Shown piece by piece: positions 44,914 through 53,975 of a stretch of DNA of 64,000 bases; within the stretch, counting starts at the first letter, position 1, and every line of letters starts with the position of its first letter. Location: the NCBI GenBank assembly GCA_963695175.1, contig CAVOGG010000004.1:62001-126000 (forward strand), read 5' to 3'. The position numbers and the translations under genes were made by a program. Under the pieces are notes generated by a model. The model did no database searches and was not told where the DNA came from. It worked only from the letters and a program-made list of their open reading frames with translations. This DNA comes from Fodinibacter sp963695175 (lineage in GTDB: Bacteria > Actinomycetota > Actinomycetes > Actinomycetales > Dermatophilaceae).

Positions 44914-46101
44914 TCAGGCGAGGGTCTCCGCCAGCAGCTCGCCCATGGACCGCACACCGGCGACGAGGCGTGCATCAGGCACCCCGGAGAAGCTCATCCG
45001 GGCGTGGTTGGCCTCGGGGCGGTCGGCGAAGAAGGGCGTGCCGGGCACGACGATGACCCCCGCGCGGGGGATGAGGACGTCGCGTTGGAACGCCGCGAGG
45101 TCGAGCCGCTCCGGGAACGTCACCCAGGTGAACAGGCCGCCCTTCGCCCTGGTCCAGGTGATGCCGGCCGGGAAGTGCTCCTCCATGGTCGCGAGCATGA
45201 GGTCTCGCTGGTGCCGGTAGGTGGGGAGCATCTCGGCGATGTGCCGATCGATGTCGTACCTGCTCAGGTAGGCCGCGGCCGCGCGCATGTTGAGCGTGCC
45301 GTTCTGGGTGTCGGCGGCGAGCTTGAGGAGGGAGAGCTTCTCGCGGACCTCGGGTGTCGAGAGCATCCAGCCGAGCCGGAGCCCGGGCGCGAGGATCTTC
45401 GAGAAGCTCCCCAGGTGGATCACCCGGCCGCCGGTGTCGAGGCTCTTGATCGTCGGCAGCCGCTCGCCCTCGTACCGCAGCTCGCGGTAGGGCGTGTCCT
45501 CGAGGATCACGACGTCGTACTCCTCGGCGAGCTGCACGAGTCGCCGGCGGCGGGCGAGGCTCATCGTGCGACCCGTCGGGTTCTGGTAGTCGGGAACGGT
45601 GTAGACGAGCTTGACCCGCTCGGTGCGGCGCAGGACCTCCTCGAGGGCGTCGGTGTCCATTCCCTCCTCGTCCATGGGCACCGAGCGGTAGTCCGGCTCG
45701 CACGGGTTGAAGGCGATGAGCGCTCCGAGGAAGGTCGGCCGCTCGGTGACGATGACGTCGCCGGGGTCGATGAACAGCTTGGCCGTGAGGTCCAGGCCCT
45801 GCTGCCCGCCCTGGGTGATCAGCACGTCGTCGGCGGTGCACGGCATCCCGTCGGTGGTGAGCCGGCCGGCGACGAGGGCACGAAGCGCGGGCAGCCCGTC
45901 CGAGGCCGTGTACTGCAGCGCCGACGCGTTCGCCGCGGAGAGCAGGTCGTCGTAGATCTCGTGCAGCTCGCCCATCGGGAACAGCGTGGGGTCCGGGTAG
46001 CCCCCGGCGAAGGACGTGATCCGGGGGTCGCCCGCGAGAGCCAGGAACTCACGGATCGCAGAGGGCTGCACGCGCTCGGCGCGACGGGCGAACGTGGTCA
46101 T
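44914..46101 (-). CDS. PLP-dependent aminotransferase (LysN/2-aminoadipate type)
   Basis: A 395-aa fold-type-I aminotransferase, without an N-terminal DNA-binding domain, so not a MocR regulator. Motifs: SFAGGYPDPTLFP, ITQGGQQGLDLTA, YTVPDYQNPTGRTMS and the Schiff-base Lys in LGSFSKILAPGLRLGW. The ATG at 46101 has GGAG 8 nt upstream; the longer frame is in the gap. It is last in a three-gene operon with RraA-like and DUF4242 genes. Likely substrates are aromatic or 2-aminoadipate-like amino acids. Confidence 0.87.
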   Translation of the reverse strand: MTTFARRAERVQPSAIREFLALAGDPRITSFAGGYPDPTLFPMGELHEIYDDLLSAANASALQYTASDGLPALRALVAGRLTTDGMPCTADDVLITQGGQQGLDLTAKLFIDPGDVIVTERPTFLGALIAFNPCEPDYRSVPMDEEGMDTDALEEVLRRTERVKLVYTVPDYQNPTGRTMSLARRRRLVQLAEEYDVVILEDTPYRELRYEGERLPTIKSLDTGGRVIHLGSFSKILAPGLRLGWMLSTPEVREKLSLLKLAADTQNGTLNMRAAAAYLSRYDIDRHIAEMLPTYRHQRDLMLATMEEHFPAGITWTRAKGGLFTWVTFPERLDLAAFQRDVLIPRAGVIVVPGTPFFADRPEANHARMSFSGVPDARLVAGVRSMGELLAETLA

Positions 46102-46132
46102 CTCGGATCTCCAGCGGTCGAAGGACTGGGTG

Positions 46133-46789
46133 TCACTCGAAGGCCAGTCCCCCGGCACGCCCGTCGCGCAGGGCTGCGAGGTGCTCGTCGTAGTTCATGA
46201 CGTCGAACAGTGAGGCACCCTCGAGCATCCGCGCCTGGAGCCCCTTCTCCCTGGCCTCGATCGCTTCCGCGGCGTCGACGGCTGCGTCGAGCTCGCTCTG
46301 CGAGCCCACCACGAGCCCGTCGTCGTCCCCGACGATGAGCTCGCCCGGCTCCACCGGCACACCATCGAGCGACAGCGCCACCCCGGTCACGGGGAGGGAC
46401 TTCGCCGCGTACGCGTTCGGGGCCGCCCCCGTCGACCAGACCGGGAGCGACAGCCCGGCGAGCGTGGCCGTGTCACGGGACCGACCGAGGATGACGAGCC
46501 CGGCCAGGCCCCGACGCAGGGCCTCGGTGCCGAACAGCTCGCCCGCGACGGCTCGGTCGTCGCCGCCGGCGTCGACCACGAGAACATCCCCGCGCCCGGA
46601 CTCCCGCAGTGCGTGGATGACGGACATCAGGTCCCGGTTGGCGCGGGCCGTGACGACGCGGCCCACGAGGTGCCGACCAGGCACGACGGGACGCAGCCGA
46701 GTGGGAAGGACGCGCAGCGTGGGCGCGGCGTCGACGAGGCTGGTCGTCGACAGGCGTCCCAAGCGCTCGAGCAGGTCCTGGGTCGTCAT
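46133..46789 (-). CDS. RraA-like / HMG-aldolase family protein
   Basis: A 218-aa protein of the RraA superfamily, which includes 4-hydroxy-4-methyl-2-oxoglutarate/oxaloacetate lyases. The metal/oxyanion block GDVLVVDAGGDDRAVAGELFG and LAGLVILGRSRD carries the family Gly-rich loop and the Arg-Asp pair of aldolase members, and a DGVPVEPGELIVGDDDG strand follows. Length fits trimeric aldolases. It lies between DUF4242 and an aminotransferase. Aldolase or decarboxylase function is likely but not certain; a few relatives only bind RNase E. Confidence 0.8.
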   Translation of the reverse strand: MTTQDLLERLGRLSTTSLVDAAPTLRVLPTRLRPVVPGRHLVGRVVTARANRDLMSVIHALRESGRGDVLVVDAGGDDRAVAGELFGTEALRRGLAGLVILGRSRDTATLAGLSLPVWSTGAAPNAYAAKSLPVTGVALSLDGVPVEPGELIVGDDDGLVVGSQSELDAAVDAAEAIEAREKGLQARMLEGASLFDVMNYDEHLAALRDGRAGGLAFE

Positions 46790-46802
46790 CCGGTCGAACA
46801 GG

Positions 46803-47051
46803 TCAGGCCTTCACCGGCACCGGGTAGATGCTGTCGGCGGGATGGCCGGCGCGCTCGTGGATCTTCTGCACCGCTTCGGCGCTGGGTGCCTCGGAGAGGC
46901 AGAAGACCATGCCCGACTCAGGATCGGCCCAGGCGTGCTTGAAGTTCACGCCCTCGTCGCCCTGGATCGCCAGGTCGGCGTTGTGGGCTTCCAGGAGGGC
47001 CTCGGGAGTGACCCCCTTCATCGTCGTGTGCACATCCATGAACTCGGGCAC
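46803..47051 (-). CDS. DUF4242 protein (SCO4226-like)
   Basis: An 82-aa ferredoxin-fold protein beginning VPEFMDVHTTMKGVTPEALL and containing HADLAIQGDEGVNFKHAWADP-like (here HNADLAIQGDEGVNFKHAW) and CLSEAPSAEAVQKIHERAGH; the His/Asp pattern matches the nickel-binding DUF4242 proteins. The GTG at 47051 has GAGG 6 nt upstream. It leads the three-gene minus-strand operon. Function unknown. Confidence 0.78.
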   Translation of the reverse strand: MPEFMDVHTTMKGVTPEALLEAHNADLAIQGDEGVNFKHAWADPESGMVFCLSEAPSAEAVQKIHERAGHPADSIYPVPVKA

Positions 47052-47586
47052 GTCAGCCTCTTTCCTCGGGGCTTCGAACAATCCTCCATCCCCGGGCGAA
47101 CCGCCATAGCCCAGAAGGGTGAACCGTCGCCATGACGTTCGGGGGCACCAGGGGTCGATCACCTCGCCGTGGGGTTGATTCCGGTGAATCGCAGTTACTA
47201 GTCTTCGAGTGAAGATTCCTCCAGGGCACACCGCCGGTGGGATGCGCGCGGTCGTGTTGGTCGGTAGTCGGACGGGCGGTGGCGACCTGAGCGAAAGTGC
47301 TGAGGTGCGTCCTGTCGACGGGCGCGCGGCGCGGACGCAGCGCACCTGCGCAGCCACCGTCGCGGCCCCGTCCGACGCATCGGCGAGGGAGACCTCCGGC
47401 CGACCGGCGAGCGCGTCGCCGAGCGTGCCGGCGTATCGCGGTGCGCGCCGTGGCTGAGCTCACCGGAAGCGAGACCCGCGGTTCGTGGCCGACGCCGCGA
47501 GACGACGTCGGACTCGGCAGCCACCACAGCCGCCCCGTGCAGGTCCGCACGATGCCAGAGCTCGACCATCCACCGAAGGAGAACCG
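47052..47586. other. 535-nt divergent intergenic region with candidate promoter and operator
   Basis: The region separates the DUF4242 operon from the acyl-CoA ligase. GATTCCGGTGAATC (47177-47190) is a palindrome overlapping TTGATT (47175-47180), a -35-like hexamer; TAGTCT follows at 47199. TCTTCGAGTGAAGA (47202-47215) is a second short inverted repeat. From 47220 to 47580 there is a long leader with only low-quality open frames, so a long 5' UTR or an unrecognised regulatory RNA is possible. AAGGAG precedes the ligase ATG. Confidence 0.45.
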
Positions 47587-49107
47587 ATGAGTCTGAACGT
47601 TGCCGGCATCTTGCGAGAGTCGGCCAAGGCCTACCCCGACAAGCCGGCCCTGATCTTCGATGGGGGGCGGATCACGTACGCCGAGCTCGACGCGCTGACC
47701 GACCACTTCGCCCGTGGACTGCAGGCGGAGGGCTTCGCGCGCGGAACCCGGATCGGGCTCCAGCTGCCCAACATCCCCCAGTTCGTCATCTCCTACTTCG
47801 GGATCCTCAAGGCCGGCTGCGTCGCCGTGCCGATGAACGTGTTGCTCAAGGCCCCGGAGGTGAGCTTCCAGCTCCGCAACTCCCACGCCAGCGCGCTCAT
47901 CACCTGGGCCGGCACGGCGTCGGAGGCTGCCGCGGCGACCGAGTCCGCCGAGGTCGAGCACCTCTACGTGGTCAACACGCCCGGCGTGCCCGAGGCGACG
48001 GTCGGCGTGCGGTACGAGACGCTGCTGGCCGCAGACCCGGGCTCGCCGGCGCCGCTCGAGCAGACCGACCCGGGCGACACCGCAGTGATCATCTACACGT
48101 CGGGCACCACGGGCACGCCCAAGGGAGCCGAGCTCACGCACTTCCAGCTGCTGATGAACTGCGACACCCCGGGGCGGGTCTTCGGCATGCGCGCCGATGA
48201 CGTCAGCCTCGTGCTGCTGCCGCTGTTCCACGTGTTCGGCCTGTCCAGCCAGCTCAACGTGGCCATCAGGTTCGGCGCGACGCTCTCGCTCGTCCCGCGC
48301 TTCGATGCGGGCAAGGTGATCGAGGTCATCGCCCGAGACCGGGCCACGTTGTTCGTGGGCGTCCCCACGATGTTCCTGGCGCTGCTGCACCACCCGGACG
48401 TGAACCCGGACGACATCGCGTCGCTGCGCGTGGGCATCTCCGGCGGGGCCTCCCTCCCGGCCGAGGTGCTCGACGCGTTCGAGAAGCGGTTCGGCGTCGT
48501 CATCCTGGAGGGCTACGGCCTCACCGAGACGGCGTCGACGACGACGTTCAACATCAGTGTCGAGGAGCGCAGGATCTACAGCGTCGGCAAGCCCATCTGG
48601 GGGGTGGACGTGGAGATCTGGGACGGCGACGACCAGCCCCTTCCGGCCGGGCCCGACCACGTCGGCGAGATCGTGGTGCGCGGCGTGAACGTGATGCGGG
48701 GCTACTACGACAACCCGCAGGCGACCGCTGACACCTTCACCCGAGGCTGGTTCCGCACCGGGGACCTCGGCTACATCGACACCGACGGCTTCGTGTTCAT
48801 CGTCGACCGGATGAAGGACCTGATCATCCGTGGCGGCTACAACGTCTACCCGCGCGAGATCGAGGAAGTCCTCTACACCCACCCCGGCATCGCCGAGGCC
48901 GCCGTGATCGGCGTGCCCGACCCCCGGATGGGCGAGGAGGTCAAGGCCTTCGTGACGCCGATGCCGGGGGTCCAGCTCACCGAGGCGGAGGTCATCGACT
49001 TCGTCAAGGAGCGGATGGCCGTCTACAAGACCCCTCGGCTGGTGGAGTTCCGGGACGAGATGGAGCACGGCCCGACCGGCAAGATCCTCAAGAAGCTGCT
49101 GCGGTGA
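47587..49107 (+). CDS. Acyl-CoA ligase (AMP-forming, long-chain type)
   Basis: A 506-aa ANL-superfamily enzyme: acid plus ATP plus CoA to acyl-CoA. Motifs A3 YTSGTTGTPKGAELTH, A5 EGYGLTET, A7 RTGDLGYIDTDG and A8 RMKDLIIRGGYNVYPREIE are complete, and the A10 lysine is in GPTGKILKK. The nearest known group is FadD-like ligases for medium or branched acids. The stop overlaps the HMG-CoA reductase GTG, so the two are co-translated. Its CoA product may feed the reductase (inference). Confidence 0.93.
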   Translation: MSLNVAGILRESAKAYPDKPALIFDGGRITYAELDALTDHFARGLQAEGFARGTRIGLQLPNIPQFVISYFGILKAGCVAVPMNVLLKAPEVSFQLRNSHASALITWAGTASEAAAATESAEVEHLYVVNTPGVPEATVGVRYETLLAADPGSPAPLEQTDPGDTAVIIYTSGTTGTPKGAELTHFQLLMNCDTPGRVFGMRADDVSLVLLPLFHVFGLSSQLNVAIRFGATLSLVPRFDAGKVIEVIARDRATLFVGVPTMFLALLHHPDVNPDDIASLRVGISGGASLPAEVLDAFEKRFGVVILEGYGLTETASTTTFNISVEERRIYSVGKPIWGVDVEIWDGDDQPLPAGPDHVGEIVVRGVNVMRGYYDNPQATADTFTRGWFRTGDLGYIDTDGFVFIVDRMKDLIIRGGYNVYPREIEEVLYTHPGIAEAAVIGVPDPRMGEEVKAFVTPMPGVQLTEAEVIDFVKERMAVYKTPRLVEFRDEMEHGPTGKILKKLLR

Positions 49108-50315
49108 CCGACGACGGCGGGCCGCCGTCGACCGGGCCGCCCACGGGCGCACCGGCCGTGCCGCGGAACAGGTCCGACGACTACACCGAGGAGTCCGCGG
49201 CAGGTCGGCGGCAGTTCGTCCGCGAGGTCACCGGCGTGGCGCTGACGCACGTCGGCGCCTACTCGGTCGAGCCGGCCACCCTGGCGGGCAACATCGAGAA
49301 CTTCGCCGGCATCGCGCAGGTGCCGATCGGGATCGCGGGGCCGCTGCGGATCAACGGCGAGCACGCTCGGGGCGACTTCTACGTCCCCATGGCCACCACC
49401 GAGGGCACCCTGGTCGCCAGCTACAACCGCGGGATGCGCCTCCTGACCGCTGCCGGCGGGGTTCGTGCGACGGTGGTCGACGACCGGATGCAGCGGGCGC
49501 CGGTCTTCGTGTTCGACCACGCGGTCGCGGCTCGGGAGTTCGGGCGCTGGGTCGAGCACCACCAGCCGGCCATCGCCCTGGCCGCGGAGGCGACCACCCG
49601 CGTCGGCGCCCTCTTGGAGATCGAGCAGTACGCCGTCGGCCCACTGCTGTACCTGCGCTTCGACTTCTCGACGGGCGACGCGGCCGGGCAGAACATGGTG
49701 GGCCGAGCCACCCTCGCCGCCTGCCAGTGGATCGTCGAGAACCATCCCGCGACACCGCGGTTCGTGCTGTCCGGCGGGATCGACACGGACAAGAAGCACT
49801 CGGAGATCAACGCGCTGCGCACCCGGGGCAAACGGGTCGTCGCGGAGGCGACGCTGCCAGCCCACCTGCTGCGCGAGATCATGGGTGTCGAGCCGAAGGC
49901 GCTGTTCTGGGCTCGGCAGCTGAGCCAGACCGGGGCGTTCCTGGCCGGCTCGGCCAACAACGGCGCGCACGCGGCCAACGGTCTGGCCGCCCTGTTCATC
50001 GCCACCGGGCAGGACGCCGCCAACGTCGCGGAGTCGCACGCCGCCATCGTCTACACCCAGCTGCTGGACTCCGGCGACTACTACTGGTCGATCACGCTGC
50101 CCGCCCTCATCGTGGCGACCGTGGGCGGTGGCACGGGGCTGGCCACCCAGCGTGAGTGCCTGGAGATGCTCGGCTGCTTCGGCCCGGGCCAGGTGCGCAA
50201 GCTGGCCGAGATCTGCGCCGCCGTCGTCCTGGCCGGCGAGATCTCGCTCAGCAGCGCCGTGCTCGCGGGCGACTGGGTGTCCAGCCACGAGCGCCTGGGC
50301 CGCAACCGCGGGTGA
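49104..50315 (+). CDS. Class-I-like hydroxymethylglutaryl-CoA reductase
   Basis: A soluble 403-aa HMG-CoA reductase: ENFAGIAQVPIGIAGPL (dimerisation/HMG-CoA motif), PMATTEGTLVAS with Glu100, TDKKHSEINAL with Lys230/231, GQDAAN with Asp304 and SSHERLGRN with His395; together these are all catalytic residues of the class I site. The NADP(H) loop reads DAAGQNM in place of DAMGMNM. Class II (degradative) enzymes have a different Glu motif. No mevalonate kinase, MVK/PMK/MVD or HMG-CoA synthase is near, so it may serve a specialised reductive thioester reaction. Confidence 0.92.
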   Translation: MTDDGGPPSTGPPTGAPAVPRNRSDDYTEESAAGRRQFVREVTGVALTHVGAYSVEPATLAGNIENFAGIAQVPIGIAGPLRINGEHARGDFYVPMATTEGTLVASYNRGMRLLTAAGGVRATVVDDRMQRAPVFVFDHAVAAREFGRWVEHHQPAIALAAEATTRVGALLEIEQYAVGPLLYLRFDFSTGDAAGQNMVGRATLAACQWIVENHPATPRFVLSGGIDTDKKHSEINALRTRGKRVVAEATLPAHLLREIMGVEPKALFWARQLSQTGAFLAGSANNGAHAANGLAALFIATGQDAANVAESHAAIVYTQLLDSGDYYWSITLPALIVATVGGGTGLATQRECLEMLGCFGPGQVRKLAEICAAVVLAGEISLSSAVLAGDWVSSHERLGRNRG

Positions 50316-50351
50316 GCCGCACCGCCTGCCTCTTCTGCTCGGGGGCTCGGC

Positions 50352-50933
50352 TCAGCCACCCCAGGCCGGCCAGCCCCTGGCGCCGATGTACCAGACGGCC
50401 GAGGTCATCACCGCGGCGATGAGGAGCGCGAAGAGCAGGCCGCCGGCCACGGGCAGGAACCACCCCGGAGCGCGCCTGGACCGCACCGCGACCACCTTGA
50501 CCACCAGCGCACCGATGACGGCGCAGCCGAGGATGCCGTGCACGACCGTCCGCGTCGACACGGGCTCTCCGTCCGCGAACGTCCCGGACGCCAGGCCCAG
50601 CGTCCAGACACAGTGGTAGCTGACGAAGAGGATGAGCACGACGGCGATCGCACCGGAGATCCGGTGTGCGGTACCGAGCCACGAGGGTGCCGTGACGCCC
50701 AGCTTGCCGTACATCCAGAGCGCTCCGATGACCTGGAGCACGGCGAGCACCCCGATCGCGACGGACAGCACGACCTTCATGTCGATGACCGTGCGGAAGC
50801 CCAATGTCGTCGTGTCGGCGAGGGTCGGGTCGTGCACCCGGCCGAAGATCCCGACGAGCAGCGCGACGACAGCTCCTGCGGCGAACGCCGTCAGTGGGAC
50901 CGCCATGCTCCTGGGCTGCGTGCTGTCTGCCAT
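50352..50933 (-). CDS. Cytochrome-b561-like membrane protein (DUF6529)
   Basis: A 193-aa protein with five hydrophobic helices. Conserved His in TAHRISGAI, SYHCVWTLG and VHGILGCAVIG sit within helices, spaced as in haem-b561 proteins. This suggests haem binding or membrane electron transfer, but the family has no established role. The ATG at 50933 has weak upstream GAGCGG. Convergent with the reductase gene, 36 nt apart. Confidence 0.72.
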   Translation of the reverse strand: MADSTQPRSMAVPLTAFAAGAVVALLVGIFGRVHDPTLADTTTLGFRTVIDMKVVLSVAIGVLAVLQVIGALWMYGKLGVTAPSWLGTAHRISGAIAVVLILFVSYHCVWTLGLASGTFADGEPVSTRTVVHGILGCAVIGALVVKVVAVRSRRAPGWFLPVAGGLLFALLIAAVMTSAVWYIGARGWPAWGG

Positions 50934-50976
50934 CCGCTCAGGATGCTCCTGCCCCGGCTCGTTCGGGGCCGTGGCG

Positions 50977-52296
50977 TTACGACGCCACGACCGCCGGGCC
51001 GTGCGCGTCGATGGTGCGCAGCGGCGACAGCCACCCGAACACGCCCGCCGCCAACCCGACCGACACCACGGCGACCAGGGCCGGCTGCAACCCGATCAGG
51101 CCGGCCAGCGCGCTCGCCCCCAGCGCTCCGCAGGTCCAGCCGACACCGAAGGACAGCATCCGACCGGCGGTGTTGACCCTCCCGAGCAGCGGCTCCGGGG
51201 TGACCTGCTGGCGGTAGGTCATCGAGTTGAGCACCACCCCCTGGTACGACACGCCCCAGACGACCATCACCGCGACGGCCACCGCCCAGGTCGTCGTCGT
51301 CGCCACGACGACCCCCGCCACACCGGCCACCGGGAGCCACAACAGCGACAGCCGGTTCGGTGAGGTCACCCGCAGCAGCCGGGGCGTCAGCACGGCGACG
51401 AGGATGCCGCCCACGCCCCAGGCGGCGAAGACCAGGCCGAAGCGCCAGCCGCTGGTGCCGACACCGAGCACGAGGTCGGCATACGGCACGGACAGCGACA
51501 TGAACCCGGCCCCGGACAGCGACAGCAGGAACCCGACGACCGTCTGCGAGCGCACGCCGGCGTGCCTCCAGAGGAACCGCAGCCCCACGGCCACCTCGGC
51601 GAGGAGCACCCGCGGGCGCAGCGGCGGCACCCCGGACCGCTCCGGCGAGAGCCGGCTGCGGATCGACGCGACACAGACCGCCGAGAGCAGGAAGCTCAGG
51701 GCGTCGATGCCGAGCAGCGTCGCGGGGTGGACGACGGCGAGCAGCACGCCGGCGAGCATCGGCACCCCGAGGTCGAGCAGCGACCCGAACCCCCAGAGCG
51801 CCGAGTTCGCCTGGCCGATCCGGTCGCGGCCGACGATGGCCGGCAGCGCGCCGAACGCCGCACCGTCGAAGAAGACGAACGCGGTCTGGGCGAGGAAGCC
51901 GGCGGCCAGCGCGTGCACCGCGGTCAGCGAGCCGAGCCAGAACGCCACGGGCACCGAGGCGATGGTCAGCCCCGCGATGACGTCGGCCACCACCATCACC
52001 CGGCGACGGTCGAGCCGGTCGGACAGCGCACCCGAGAACAGCCCGAACAGCAGGTAGGGCACCCCCTCGACCACGGTGATCAGCGCGGTCAGCGACGGGC
52101 TGCCACTGAGCCGGTAGACCAGCACGGGCAGCGCGACCGCGGTGACCAGGGTGCCGGCGATCGACACCTCGCGCGCCACCCAGTAGCGGCGAAAGTCCCG
52201 GTGTCGCCGTAGCGGCACCACCGCGGATGCCGTCGCGGCGGCGTCCGCGCTGCGCGCGGCATCCGCATGTCCGACCGGGAAGGAGTCTGCGCTCAC
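50977..52296 (-). CDS. MFS transporter
   Basis: A 439-aa major-facilitator with 12 hydrophobic segments. The signature loop after helix 2 is GALSDRLDRRRV and the opening RRHRDFRRYWVAREVSIAGTLV resembles the actinobacterial MFS/enterobactin-exporter-like group (DHA3/DHA12). GTG 52296 overlaps the FAD-dehydrogenase stop by GTGA, so they are co-translated; it may export the product of, or be unrelated to, that enzyme. Confidence 0.85.
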   Translation of the reverse strand: MSADSFPVGHADAARSADAAATASAVVPLRRHRDFRRYWVAREVSIAGTLVTAVALPVLVYRLSGSPSLTALITVVEGVPYLLFGLFSGALSDRLDRRRVMVVADVIAGLTIASVPVAFWLGSLTAVHALAAGFLAQTAFVFFDGAAFGALPAIVGRDRIGQANSALWGFGSLLDLGVPMLAGVLLAVVHPATLLGIDALSFLLSAVCVASIRSRLSPERSGVPPLRPRVLLAEVAVGLRFLWRHAGVRSQTVVGFLLSLSGAGFMSLSVPYADLVLGVGTSGWRFGLVFAAWGVGGILVAVLTPRLLRVTSPNRLSLLWLPVAGVAGVVVATTTTWAVAVAVMVVWGVSYQGVVLNSMTYRQQVTPEPLLGRVNTAGRMLSFGVGWTCGALGASALAGLIGLQPALVAVVSVGLAAGVFGWLSPLRTIDAHGPAVVAS

Positions 52297-53966
52297 AGGG
52301 CCGACGCGGCGGCCCGGCCCGCGGTCCTTCCCGAGAAGAGGCAGCCCCCGACGAACGTTCCCTCGAGCGCGCGGTACCCGTGCACCCCACCACCGCCGAA
52401 CCCGGCGACCTCACCTGCGGCGTAGAGGCCGGGAACGGGGTCGCCCGACGGCCCGAGCACCCGGCCCGAGAGGTCGGTGTGCAGGCCCCCGAGCGTCTTG
52501 CGCGACAGCACCCGCAGGCGCACCGCGACGAGCGGGCCGTACTTCGGGTCGAGGATGCGGTGCAGCGGGAAGGCGCGCTTGGTCAACCGGTCGCCGCGGT
52601 AGGTCCGCGCCACCCGGATCGCGGCGACCTGGGCGTCCTTGGTGTAGCGGTTCTCGACCTGCCGGTCGCGCTCGACGACCTGGCGCTCGATCCTCACCGG
52701 GTCGAGCGGCGCCTCGGGCGTCAGGGCGTTCATCTTCGCCACGAGCTCGCCGATGGTGGTGGCGGTGAGCCAGTCCTCGCCGTGGTCGAGGAAGGCCTGC
52801 ACCGACGGGGTGACCTTCGTGAGCGGCCGGCGGAGCACCTCGCGATAGCGCTTCTCGGTGATGTCGAGGTTCTGCTCGGACCCCGAGAGGGCGAACTCCT
52901 TGCCGGCGAGCGACCGGTTGAGGATGAACCAGGAGTGGTCGAAACCGGTGTGCCGCAAGTGGTCGAGCGTGCCGAGGGTGTCGAAGCCGGGGAGGAAGGG
53001 AGCGGGCAGCCGGTTGCCCCGTGCGTCGAACCACATCGCGCTCGGGCCGGGCAGGATGCGGATCGCGTGCCCCGGCCAGACGGGGTTCCAGTTGCGCACG
53101 CCCTCGACGTAGTGCCACATCCGGTCGCGGTTGACGATCGAGCCGCCGGCCGCCTCGGTGATCGCGAGCATCCGGCCGTCGACGTAGGCCGGCACCCCCG
53201 TGAGCAGGTCGGCCGGCGGGGTGCCGAGCCGCTCTGGCCAGTTGGCCCGCACCAGGTCGTGGTTGCCGCCGATGCCGCCCGAGGTGACGATGACCGCCTG
53301 GCCGCCGTACTCGAACTCGCCGGCCACGTCGCGGTTGCTCTGCACCCCGCGCGGGGAGTCGTCGGGCGCGAGCACCACACCCCGCACTCCGGTGACCACC
53401 CCGTTGGTGCGCACGAGCTGGTCGACCCGGTGGCGGGGCCGGTAGAACACCCGACCGGCCGCGATGTGCTCACGCACCTTCCGCTCGAACGGCGCGACGA
53501 CGCCGGTACCGGTGCCCCACGGGATGTGGAAGCGCGGCACCGAGTTTCCGTGGCCACCGCTCGTGCCGTCGCCGCGCTCGGCCCAGCCGACGACGGGGAA
53601 GAACGAGACGCCCAGCCCCTTCAGCCAGGAACGCTTCTCGCCGGCGGCCCACTCGACGTAGGCGCGACCCCACGTGTGGCCCCAGTGGTCGGGGCCGGGG
53701 CTGCCGTCGGGTGCGGTGAGGCGGTCCCAGCCCGCGGTGCCCTCCCAGTCCTGCCAGGCGAGCTCGAAGGAGTCGGAGATGCCCATCCGGCGCTGCTCGG
53801 GGCTGTCGACGAGGAACAGGCCGCCGAAGCTCCACCACGCCTGGCCGCCGAGGTTGGCCTCGCTCTCCTGGTCGAGCAGCACCACCGACCGGCCGGCGTC
53901 GGCGAGCTCGCACGTGGCGACGAGCCCGGCCAGGCCGGCACCCACGACGACGACGTCGGCATCCAT
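52293..53966 (-). CDS. FAD-dependent oxidoreductase, FAD-binding dehydrogenase (KstD/fumarate-reductase-like)
   Basis: A 557-aa flavoprotein with the dinucleotide motif VVVGAGLAGLVAT at the N-terminus and closing FAD-contact stretches GLYAAGEVAGFGGGGVHG and LEGTFVGGCLFSGRTAG. The middle (SGGIGGNHDLVRANWP) is the substrate cap of the FAD-binding-dehydrogenase branch related to 3-ketosteroid dehydrogenases. TAGGGT lies 6 nt before the ATG at 53966. Substrate unknown. Confidence 0.87.
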   Translation of the reverse strand: MDADVVVVGAGLAGLVATCELADAGRSVVLLDQESEANLGGQAWWSFGGLFLVDSPEQRRMGISDSFELAWQDWEGTAGWDRLTAPDGSPGPDHWGHTWGRAYVEWAAGEKRSWLKGLGVSFFPVVGWAERGDGTSGGHGNSVPRFHIPWGTGTGVVAPFERKVREHIAAGRVFYRPRHRVDQLVRTNGVVTGVRGVVLAPDDSPRGVQSNRDVAGEFEYGGQAVIVTSGGIGGNHDLVRANWPERLGTPPADLLTGVPAYVDGRMLAITEAAGGSIVNRDRMWHYVEGVRNWNPVWPGHAIRILPGPSAMWFDARGNRLPAPFLPGFDTLGTLDHLRHTGFDHSWFILNRSLAGKEFALSGSEQNLDITEKRYREVLRRPLTKVTPSVQAFLDHGEDWLTATTIGELVAKMNALTPEAPLDPVRIERQVVERDRQVENRYTKDAQVAAIRVARTYRGDRLTKRAFPLHRILDPKYGPLVAVRLRVLSRKTLGGLHTDLSGRVLGPSGDPVPGLYAAGEVAGFGGGGVHGYRALEGTFVGGCLFSGRTAGRAAASAL

Positions 53967-53975
53967 GGAGCGACC

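Noticed and set aside
47209..47457. An 82-codon plus-strand frame starting with GTG in the divergent gap
   Set aside because: Low-complexity Arg/Ala/Ser product, no ribosome site, no recognisable domain; kept as leader sequence.
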